The notes under the pieces are model-generated. The model did no database searches, had not been told where the DNA came from, and was given only the letters and a program-made list of their open reading frames with translations. The position numbers and the translations under genes were made by a program. This document shows, piece by piece, positions 25,449 to 31,874 of a DNA stretch of 64,000 nucleotides. The stretch is from positions 23,860 through 87,859 of the forward strand of contig REDU01000072.1 in the NCBI GenBank assembly GCA_007693335.1, written 5' to 3'. How positions within the stretch are numbered: position 1 is the stretch's first letter; each line of letters opens with the position of its first letter. Source of the DNA: Ilumatobacter sp. GTDB taxonomy: Bacteria > Actinomycetota > Acidimicrobiia > Acidimicrobiales > Ilumatobacteraceae.

Positions 25449-26432
25449 TCAGCTGCTGAGCACGGCCGACGACACTCTCCGCCGGTGCCACGACGTGGTG
25501 CCGTACGCCCGCTCGAGGGCCCACACCTTCTTCATCCACAACTGCAGATCGGCTTCCCACGTGTACCCGATGGCGCCGTGCACCTGCATGGCAGCTCTCG
25601 ACGTGGCGTGCGCCGCCTCGTTGGCGAGCGCCTTGGCCATGCTGACGTCGCGGGCCACGTCGGCGGCACCCGTGGCGACCGACCACGCCGCCCGGTACGT
25701 GGGCGCCTTGGCGAACTCGACCTTCAGCAACGCATCGGCGAGGAGATGTTTCACCGCCTGGAACGATCCGATCGGCTTGCCGAACTGATGGCGCTGACGT
25801 GCGTACTCGCCGGCCATGTCGATCATCGCCTCGGAGGCACCGATCAGGTACGCCGCGGTGGCGACCGCCGCTCGGTCGCGAGCCGCATCGAGATCGACCG
25901 CGTCCGCTGTGGACCGGCCGTCGTGGTCCACCAACCCACCGCCACGGACGATCCCGAGGCGCCGGCCACCGTCGATGCCGCCCGCGTCGTCGATCTCGGC
26001 GCCGGCGAGATCGAGCAGACCCTCGGGCGTCAGCACCACGTGTGCGACCGATGCGTGGGGGACGTGGCCGGTGCCGTCGAGCTCCGCCGTGGCCACCAAT
26101 TCACCGGACGCGATCCCCGCCGCCCACTTCGAGCCGGCGAGGACCGGCCCGGCGATCGCCATCGATTCGATGACCGGGCCGGGCACGATGGCCCGGCCCA
26201 GCTCCCGGAACAGCAGCACGGCGTCCACCATCGAGCCCCCGAGACCACCGTCGGTCTCGGGCAGGAGCATCCCGATCACACCCATCTCGGCCAGTCGCGC
26301 CCACAGCGCCGGATCGTGGCCGACCCCGTCGTCCCACACTGCGCGCACCTGCGACGCGGTGCACTGCTCGGCAAGCATCTTCCGCAGGGCGTCGGCGAAC
26401 AGGCGCTGATCCTCGTCGAACGCGAAGCGCAT
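25449..26432 (-). CDS. Acyl-CoA dehydrogenase, small partner (pair 2)
   Basis: A 327-residue ACAD, again shortened in the middle domain. It has RQRHQFGKPIGSFQAVKHLL and the C-terminal AMQVHGAIGYTWEADLQLW motif, whose Glu fits the catalytic base. The ATG at 26432 is 2 bp from the stop of its larger partner. Same short-plus-long layout as 14710 and 15666, so a second heteromeric dehydrogenase is likely, acting on a different chain length or ring acid. Confidence 0.86.
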   Translation of the reverse strand: MRFAFDEDQRLFADALRKMLAEQCTASQVRAVWDDGVGHDPALWARLAEMGVIGMLLPETDGGLGGSMVDAVLLFRELGRAIVPGPVIESMAIAGPVLAGSKWAAGIASGELVATAELDGTGHVPHASVAHVVLTPEGLLDLAGAEIDDAGGIDGGRRLGIVRGGGLVDHDGRSTADAVDLDAARDRAAVATAAYLIGASEAMIDMAGEYARQRHQFGKPIGSFQAVKHLLADALLKVEFAKAPTYRAAWSVATGAADVARDVSMAKALANEAAHATSRAAMQVHGAIGYTWEADLQLWMKKVWALERAYGTTSWHRRRVSSAVLSS

Positions 26433-26434
26433 GG

Positions 26435-27583
26435 TCAGACTCCCTTCGGCAGCGCGAGGACGCGATCGGCGATGATGTTGCGCTGCACCTCGTTGGTACC
26501 GGCGTAGATCGGGCCCGACAGCGAGAACAAGAACCCGTCGACCCACCGCTCGTGGGGGCCGTGCATCCGCTCGGCCTCGGGGCCGAGGATGTCGAGTGCG
26601 AGTTCATGGAGGCGCACGTCCATCTCGCTCCAGAAGATCTTGTTGAGGCTCGACTCGGAGCCGATCGGGGTGCCGTCGAGCATCGCCGTGACGGTCTGAT
26701 AGGTGTGCAGCCGATATCCCTCGGCCTGCATCCACACGTCGGTGACCGCGTCGGCAAGGGCCAGATCGGCCGGATCGGCATGGGTGCGCCACAGCTCGAT
26801 CAGCCGCGCAGCCGCCTCGGTGAAGCGGGCCGGACTCCTGAGACTGACGCCCCGCTCGAACCCGGCCGTCGCCATCGCCACGTACCAGCCGCGACCTTCG
26901 TCGCCGAGGGTGTTCTCGACGGGCACGCGCACGCCGTCGAAGAAGATCTCGGCGAAACCGGTATCGCCGTCGAGTTGGCGGATCGGCCGCACCGTGACCC
27001 CCGGGGCGTCGAGCGGGCACAGGATGAACGTGAGCCCCCGGTGGCGCTCGGAGTCGGGGTCGGAGCGGAAGATGCCGAAGCACCAGTCAGCCCAGACGGC
27101 GCGGCTGGCCCAGATCTTCTGGCCGTCGAGCACCCAGTGATCTCCGTCGCGGGTGGCGGTGGAACGGATGCTGGCCATGTCGCTCCCGGCATCGGGCTCG
27201 CTCCATGCCTGCGCCCACACGATCTCACTCGATGCCATCGTGGGGAGGAACCGGGCCTTCTGCTCCGCCGTACCCACCTCCATGATCGTCGGACCGAGCA
27301 GGAAGATTCCGTTCTGGTTGACCCGGCCGGGCGCACCGGCACGGAAGTACTCCTCCTCGAAGATCAACCACGACAGGTAGTCAGCACCCCTCCCGCCGTA
27401 CTCCTCGGGCCATGACACCGCCGACCAGCGGCCATCGGAGAGCCGACGCTCCCAGTCGCGGTGGAGCGCGAAGCCCTCGGCCGTATCGAAGCTCGGGAGC
27501 GGTTCGGCGGGAACATTCGCCTCGAGCCAGTTCCTGGCCTCGGCACGGAACGTCTCCTGCTCGGGTGTGGCCGTCAGATCCAT
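26435..27583 (-). CDS. Acyl-CoA dehydrogenase, large partner (pair 2)
   Basis: A 382-residue ACAD with AWSEPDAGSDMASIRSTAT, QKIWASRAVWADWCFGIFRSD and the C-terminal GTNEVQRNIIADRVL. It starts MDLTATPEQETFRAEARNWL, typical of the long steroid-type subunits. A TATGTT box lies eight bases before its ATG on the minus strand, and cluster operator 5 lies about 35-50 bp upstream. It is divergent from the DUF35/Ltp2-like pair, the same functional set found in the mycobacterial igr operon. Confidence 0.88.
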   Translation of the reverse strand: MDLTATPEQETFRAEARNWLEANVPAEPLPSFDTAEGFALHRDWERRLSDGRWSAVSWPEEYGGRGADYLSWLIFEEEYFRAGAPGRVNQNGIFLLGPTIMEVGTAEQKARFLPTMASSEIVWAQAWSEPDAGSDMASIRSTATRDGDHWVLDGQKIWASRAVWADWCFGIFRSDPDSERHRGLTFILCPLDAPGVTVRPIRQLDGDTGFAEIFFDGVRVPVENTLGDEGRGWYVAMATAGFERGVSLRSPARFTEAAARLIELWRTHADPADLALADAVTDVWMQAEGYRLHTYQTVTAMLDGTPIGSESSLNKIFWSEMDVRLHELALDILGPEAERMHGPHERWVDGFLFSLSGPIYAGTNEVQRNIIADRVLALPKGV

Positions 27584-27617
27584 GGCAGTTCAACATAGCG
27601 TCCCGACCATCCGAGCA

Positions 27618-27634
27618 TCTGACGCCGCGTCAGA
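27618..27634. promoter_or_regulatory. Cluster operator 5
   Basis: TCTGACGCCGCGTCAGA, perfect 6-bp arms. It lies in the 92-bp divergent space between the ACAD pair (27583, minus) and the DUF35 gene (27676, plus). Confidence 0.78.
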
Positions 27635-27663
27635 ATGATTCGAAGGGCACCCGGACGCCGCGA

Positions 27664-27669
27664 TATGGT
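27664..27669 (+). promoter_or_regulatory. -10 box TATGGT, leaderless start of the DUF35 gene
   Basis: TATGGT, six bases (GGCGAC), then the GTG at 27676. No ribosome site is present. The spacing is the same as at several other genes in this window. Confidence 0.6.
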
Positions 27670-27675
27670 GGCGAC

Positions 27676-28149
27676 GTGTCGAACCCAACCACCCGGAAGC
27701 CGGCAGTCGACGGCTGGTTCACGATGCCCGAGGTGGGCAGCAGCGAGGCTCCCACCCTGATCGGCTGCCGCTGCGGACGGTGTGGCACGTATGTGTTCCC
27801 ACCGCGCGAGGGTGGATGCCCCAACCCGTCGTGCACGTCGCCCGAGCTCGAGCGCGTGCCCCTGTCGAGTCGCGGTCGCATCTGGAGCTACACCGAGAAC
27901 CAGTACGCGCCACCCCCGCCCTACGTGGCAGCCGACCCCTTCGAGCCCTACGCCCTCGCTGCGGTCGAGCTCGAGGCCGAAGGGCTCATCGTGCTCGGCA
28001 AGGTTCCCAAGGGGATCATGGCCGCCGACCTGAAGGTCGGCATGGAGATGCAGCTCGAGCTCGACACGCTGTTCGTCGACGACGACGGCACCGAGAACGT
28101 CGTCTACACCTGGGCACCCGCTGCACCGACGGGAGGAGACGACCGATGA
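27676..28149 (+). CDS. DUF35 OB-fold zinc-ribbon protein, partner of the thiolase-fold enzyme
   Basis: A 157-residue protein. The N-terminal rubredoxin-like zinc ribbon has Cys33, Cys36, Cys48 and Cys53 (CGRC and CPNPSC), and a C-terminal OB fold of about 90 residues follows. DUF35 proteins bind acyl-CoA and activate thiolase-fold enzymes; with Ltp2 they form the retro-aldolase that removes propionyl-CoA from the steroid side chain (established for ChsH2-Ltp2). Here it overlaps the thiolase-fold gene by 4 bp (ATGA), which supports a complex. No MaoC domain is fused, unlike ChsH2. The GTG start is fixed by the -10 box six bases upstream. Confidence 0.87.
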   Translation: MSNPTTRKPAVDGWFTMPEVGSSEAPTLIGCRCGRCGTYVFPPREGGCPNPSCTSPELERVPLSSRGRIWSYTENQYAPPPPYVAADPFEPYALAAVELEAEGLIVLGKVPKGIMAADLKVGMEMQLELDTLFVDDDGTENVVYTWAPAAPTGGDDR

Positions 28150-29348
28150 ACGCCCGCGACGATCTGGTCATCCTGGGCGTCGGGATGCACCCCTGGGGCA
28201 AGTGGGGGCGCGACTTCACCGAGTACGGCGTCGCCGCGGCCCATGCCGCCCTCGACGACGCCGGCCTCCAGTGGCGCGACATCGAGATGGTGGCCGGAGC
28301 CGACACGATCCGCAACGGCTATCCCGGTTTCATCGCCGGCGCCACCTTCGCCCAGAAGATGGGGTGGACCGGCATCCCCGTCTCGTCGAGCTACGCAGCG
28401 TGTGCCAGCGGCGCCCAGGCCCTGCAGAGCGCTCGCGCCAACATCCTCGCCGGGTTCTCCGACGTGGCGATGGTGGTGGGCGCCGACACCACCCCCAAGG
28501 GCTTCTTCGCCCCGGTCGGTGGTGAGCGCACGAACGACCCCGACTGGCTCAGGTTCCGGCTGCTCGGCGCCACGAACCCCTCCTACTTCGCGCTGCTGGC
28601 GCGGCGTCGCATGGACCTCTACGGCGCGACCAGCGAGGACTTCGCGCTCGTGAAGGCGAAGAACTCCCGCCACGGCCTGAACAATCCCAACGCCCGGTTC
28701 CGGAAGGAATCCGACGTCGACGACGTGCTCAACAGCCCGATGGTGTCCGACCCCCTCCGGCTCCTCGACATCTGCGCCACGTCCGACGGCGGGGCGGCGT
28801 TGATCGTGGCCAGCGCCGAGTACGCCACGCGACACCTCGGCTCGCTCGAGGGTGCCGTGCGGGTGAGAGCCGTGTCCACCGTGACCCCGGCATACCCGCA
28901 GCACCTGCTCGAACTCCCCGACATCGCCACCGATTCCCACGCCGTGGTGCCCGCACCCGAGCGCAGCTACAAGGACTCGATCCCGTGGGCGGCCTACGAG
29001 GAGGCCGGCATGGGACCCGACGACATCGACGTGGCCGAGGTCTACGACCTCTCGACGGCGCTCGAACTCGACTGGTACGAGCACCTCGGGTTGTGCGACA
29101 AGGGCGAGGCCGAGGCGTTGCTCCGCAGCGGCGCCACCACCGTCGGCGGACGAGTCCCGGTCAACCCCTCCGGCGGGCTGTCGTGCTTCGGCGAGGCGAT
29201 CCCGGCCCAGGCCATCGCCCAGGTGTGCGAGCTCACCTGGCAGCTCCGAGGGCAGGCCACCGGTCGCCAGGTCGACGGCGCCCGGGTCGGCATCACCGCG
29301 AACCAGGGCCTGTTCGGCCACGGGTCGTCGGTGATCGTCACTCGCTGA
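28146..29348 (+). CDS. Ltp2-like thiolase-fold protein (putative CoA-dependent aldolase/lyase)
   Basis: A 400-residue thiolase-superfamily protein of the lipid-transfer-protein branch. The nucleophile region reads YAACASGAQAL, so the first Cys is kept. The classical NEAFA is replaced by AEVYDLSTALELDWYE, and the usual GHP motif by NPSGGLSCFGEAIPA, which lacks the catalytic His. That loss is expected of non-thiolytic members such as Ltp2 and argues for C-C retro-aldol cleavage instead of thiolysis. It is coupled to the DUF35 gene and is probably the chain-cleaving step of the cluster. Confidence 0.85.
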   Translation: MNARDDLVILGVGMHPWGKWGRDFTEYGVAAAHAALDDAGLQWRDIEMVAGADTIRNGYPGFIAGATFAQKMGWTGIPVSSSYAACASGAQALQSARANILAGFSDVAMVVGADTTPKGFFAPVGGERTNDPDWLRFRLLGATNPSYFALLARRRMDLYGATSEDFALVKAKNSRHGLNNPNARFRKESDVDDVLNSPMVSDPLRLLDICATSDGGAALIVASAEYATRHLGSLEGAVRVRAVSTVTPAYPQHLLELPDIATDSHAVVPAPERSYKDSIPWAAYEEAGMGPDDIDVAEVYDLSTALELDWYEHLGLCDKGEAEALLRSGATTVGGRVPVNPSGGLSCFGEAIPAQAIAQVCELTWQLRGQATGRQVDGARVGITANQGLFGHGSSVIVTR

Positions 29349-29359
29349 GACCCGTCACA

Positions 29360-29376
29360 TCTGACACTCCGTCAGG
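29360..29376. promoter_or_regulatory. Cluster operator 6
   Basis: TCTGACACTCCGTCAGG, one mismatch in the outer base of the right arm. It lies 12 bp after the Ltp2-like gene and just upstream of the TACGCT -10 box of the thiolase gene, giving that gene its own regulated promoter. Confidence 0.7.
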
Positions 29377-29383
29377 TCACGGC

Positions 29384-29389
29384 TACGCT
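29384..29389 (+). promoter_or_regulatory. -10 box TACGCT, leaderless start of the thiolase gene
   Basis: TACGCT, six bases (TGCCCC), then the ATG at 29396. There is no Shine-Dalgarno sequence. Relative to a start at the A of ATG, operator 6 spans about -20 to -36. Confidence 0.62.
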
Positions 29390-29395
29390 TGCCCC

Positions 29396-30550
29396 ATGAC
29401 CGAGGCCTTCATCGTCGACGCCGTCCGCACGCCCGTCGGGCGTCGCGGTGGCGGTCTGTCCGCCATCCACCCGGCCGATCTCGGCGCCCACTCGATCTCG
29501 GCGCTGATCGAGCGCACAGGGGTCGATCCGAACCTCGTCGACGACGTGGTGTTCGGCAACGTCGACTCGATCGGCCCGCAGGCCGGCTGCATCGCCCGCA
29601 CCTGCTGGCTCGCCGCCGGGTTGCCCGAACACGTTCCCGGCACGACCATCGACCGCCAGTGCGGCTCGGCCCAGCAGGCGGTGCACTTCGCCGCGCAGGC
29701 GGTCATGAGCGGAACGATGGATCTCGTGGTGGCCGGTGGGGTCCAGAACATGTCGATGATCCCGATCTCGTCGGCGATGTTCGCCGGACAGCCGCTCGGG
29801 TTCGACGACCCGTTCACGGGATCCACCGGCTGGACCACCCGCTACGGCAACGGCGAGGTCAGCCAGTTCACCGGGGCCGAGATGATGGCCACCAAATGGG
29901 ACATCAGCCGTGCGCAGATGGAGAACTTCGCCGTCGAGTCACACGAGCGCGCCATCCGGGCGATCGCCGAAGGGCGCTTCCAGTCCCAGATCGCCCCGCT
30001 CGCCGGCGTGTCGAACGACGAAGGGCCGCGCGAACCCAACCTCGAGAAGATCCGGTCGCTCCCCGTCCTCGTCGAGGGTGGACGCATCACCGCCGCAGTG
30101 GCGAGCCAGATCTCCGACGGATCGGCGGCCCTGCTCGTCGCCAGTGCGGCAGCCGTCGAGGCCCATGGCCTGTCTCCCATGGCACGGATCCATCACATCA
30201 GCGTGCTCGCCGACGATCCGATCATGATGCTGTCGGCCCCGATCCCGGCGACGGCACGTGCGCTCGAGCGCACCGGTCTGTCACCCGACGAGATCGACCT
30301 GGTCGAGATCAACGAGGCGTTCGCCCCGGTGGTGCTGGCATGGTTGGCCGAGACGGGCTTCGACCACGCCAAGGTGAACGTCAACGGCGGGGCCATCGCC
30401 CTCGGCCATCCGCTCGGCGCCACCGGCGCACGATTGATGACCACGCTCGTGCACGAGCTCGAGCGCACCGGTGGCCGCTACGGCCTCCAGACGATGTGCG
30501 AGGGCGGCGGCCAGGCCAACGTCACCATCGTCGAGAACCTCCGCCGGTAG
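29396..30550 (+). CDS. Acetyl-CoA acetyltransferase (thiolase)
   Basis: A 384-residue classical thiolase with all catalytic elements: Cys in DRQCGSAQQAVHF, His in NEAFAPVV context and GGAIALGHPLGATGARL, and the second Cys in QTMCEGGGQ. It cleaves a 3-oxoacyl-CoA with CoA and completes the beta-oxidation set of the cluster. The leaderless promoter and operator 6 lie directly upstream. It is the last gene of the regulated cluster; what follows is a terminator-like hairpin and a gene of a different kind. Confidence 0.92.
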   Translation: MTEAFIVDAVRTPVGRRGGGLSAIHPADLGAHSISALIERTGVDPNLVDDVVFGNVDSIGPQAGCIARTCWLAAGLPEHVPGTTIDRQCGSAQQAVHFAAQAVMSGTMDLVVAGGVQNMSMIPISSAMFAGQPLGFDDPFTGSTGWTTRYGNGEVSQFTGAEMMATKWDISRAQMENFAVESHERAIRAIAEGRFQSQIAPLAGVSNDEGPREPNLEKIRSLPVLVEGGRITAAVASQISDGSAALLVASAAAVEAHGLSPMARIHHISVLADDPIMMLSAPIPATARALERTGLSPDEIDLVEINEAFAPVVLAWLAETGFDHAKVNVNGGAIALGHPLGATGARLMTTLVHELERTGGRYGLQTMCEGGGQANVTIVENLRR

Positions 30551-30613
30551 ATCTCCGACCCGCCACCACACGTGTCGTTCCGTGTGGGCGCACGAGAACT
30601 GGCGCGAGGGAAG

Positions 30614-30628
30614 TAATGCAGTGCATTA
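30614..30628. promoter_or_regulatory. Perfect 15-bp palindrome TAATGCA-G-TGCATTA
   Basis: Seven-base arms around a central G, in the leader region of the SurE-like gene. It is AT-rich in a GC-rich setting. Its symmetry and location suggest a protein-binding operator; the regulator is unknown. Confidence 0.5.
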
Positions 30629-30639
30629 AGGTGGCGGCA

Positions 30640-30676
30640 GCCCCTGACACGGACCAGGGCTTTTTTCGTGTCAGGG
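30640..30676 (+). terminator. Terminator/attenuator-like leader of the SurE-like gene
   Basis: Two mutually exclusive hairpins. The first pairs GCCC-TG at 30640-30646 with CAGGGC at 30655-30660 (one bulged C) and is followed by six T at 30661-30666, the form of an intrinsic terminator. The second pairs CCCTGACACG at 30642-30651 with CGTGTCAGGG at 30667-30676 and would cover part of the AGGGAGGA ribosome site at 30673-30680. It may simply terminate the upstream thiolase transcript, or act as an attenuator. Confidence 0.6.
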
Positions 30677-30685
30677 AGGACACCC

Positions 30686-31684
30686 ATGCATTCGAACCGT
30701 CGAATTCTCCGCTCGGTCGCCGCTCTCGCGGCGGCGACACTCGGGCTCGTCGCCTGCAGCGGTGACGACGCCGCGGCACCGGCCGACGCCGCGCCGCCAG
30801 CGGTCACCGACGCCCCCGAGACCACCATCACCGGGGCCCCCGAGACCACCGTCGCCGAAGCCCCCGAGACCACCATCACCGAGACCACCGTCACCGAGAC
30901 CACCGTCGCCGAAGCCCCCGAGACCACCATCACCGAGACCACCATCGCCGAGGTCGAGGTGCTGACCATCGTGCTGTCCAACGACGACGGAGTGGACGAA
31001 CCGGCGTTCGACGTACTGTTGGCGCTCCTCCTCGACGAATCGGACGTGGAGGTGACCGTGGTGGTCCCGGCCGAGGATCGCAGTGGCACCTCCGACAACG
31101 TGACCGAAGGCGGCGCCGAGTACCGCGAGGCGATCACACCGGCGGGTGTGCCCGCCTACGCCGTCGAAGGCTTCCCGGCCGATTCGGTGCTCGTCGCCCT
31201 CGACGAACTCGACCTGACGCCGCACTTGGTGGTCTCGGGGATCAACCCCGGTCAGAACATCGGGCCCTTCGCGGCGCTGTCGGGAACCGTCGGGGTGGCC
31301 CGTACCGCCATCCGGCGGGGCTATCCGGCCCTGGCCGTCAGCGCCGCTCTGCAATTCGACGAGGAGCAGTTCGTGTTCGCGGCCAACCTCGCCCTCGATT
31401 GGATCCGGGAGAACCGCGAGTCGCTCGTCACTCGAACCCATCAGACCGACACCGTGACCAATCTCAACGTGCCTGCATGTGCCGTGACGCTGATGGGACC
31501 ACTGGTCGAGGTCCCGCTCGGGACCGAGTTCCCAGACGAGGTCAACCCGTTCGAATCGACCTGCGACCAGTCCGATGCCGAACCGGCGTCCGACGTCATC
31601 GCGGTGATCGCGGGGTATCCCGCGATCACCGCCGTTCAGGCCGATCTCGACGACTGGCCGGGCAACCCCGCCAACTGGGACTGA
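30686..31684 (+). CDS. SurE-fold lipoprotein with Thr-rich linker
   Basis: A 332-residue protein. A lipoprotein signal ends in LVAC with Cys24. Residues of about 40-90 form a low-complexity linker with seven ETT units. The rest matches the SurE 5'/3'-nucleotidase fold: VLSNDDGVDEPAFDVL (metal-binding Asp pair), a Ser/Asn-containing segment DRSGTSDNVTEGG, and SGINPGQNIGPFAALSGTVGVARTAIRRGYPALAVS. SurE is normally cytoplasmic, so an exported, membrane-anchored form on a flexible stalk suggests nucleotide or phosphate scavenging outside the membrane. ATG 30686 has AGGGAGGA five bases before it; a GTG at 30668 is a weaker choice. Confidence 0.85.
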   Translation: MHSNRRILRSVAALAAATLGLVACSGDDAAAPADAAPPAVTDAPETTITGAPETTVAEAPETTITETTVTETTVAEAPETTITETTIAEVEVLTIVLSNDDGVDEPAFDVLLALLLDESDVEVTVVVPAEDRSGTSDNVTEGGAEYREAITPAGVPAYAVEGFPADSVLVALDELDLTPHLVVSGINPGQNIGPFAALSGTVGVARTAIRRGYPALAVSAALQFDEEQFVFAANLALDWIRENRESLVTRTHQTDTVTNLNVPACAVTLMGPLVEVPLGTEFPDEVNPFESTCDQSDAEPASDVIAVIAGYPAITAVQADLDDWPGNPANWD

Positions 31685-31874
31685 CCCGCAGCGGCACCGA
31701 GCGGAGGAGCACCGACGCCGGGATCGCCACGCCATCCGCGAGCACCTCCATCGACGATCGGTCGACCACGACGCGGGGCTCGGTCGACGTGCCACCAGGG
31801 ATCGTGGCGTCGTGCCGACGTGGGTACTCGGCGTGGAACGGTTCCGTGGTCGAACCCGCCCGGTCGAGGCTCAC
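31626..31874 (-). pseudogene. Orphan C-terminal fragment of a GH32 glycosidase
   Basis: An 82-residue frame that begins GTG, overlapping the stop of the GH15 gene by 4 bp, and ends inside the 3' end of the convergent SurE-like gene. Its sequence resembles the beta-sandwich tail of GH32 invertase/levanase enzymes: SLDRAGSTTEPFHAEYPRRH, then RVVVDRSSMEVLADG. The catalytic propeller of GH32 is absent. It may be a remnant of a fusion or deletion, or a small retained gene; the tight overlap with the GH15 gene keeps the second option open. The similarity was recognised by eye only. Confidence 0.55.

Noticed and set aside
30617..30765. A small upstream peptide starting MQCIKVAAAPD in the SurE leader
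   Set aside because: It would read through the ribosome site into the SurE gene in another frame, has no start signal of its own, and is better explained by the hairpin structures.
30770..30960. Several overlapping open frames rich in Pro, Arg, Gly or Asp
   Set aside because: They are by-products of the ETT-coding repeat units, which leave all frames open.
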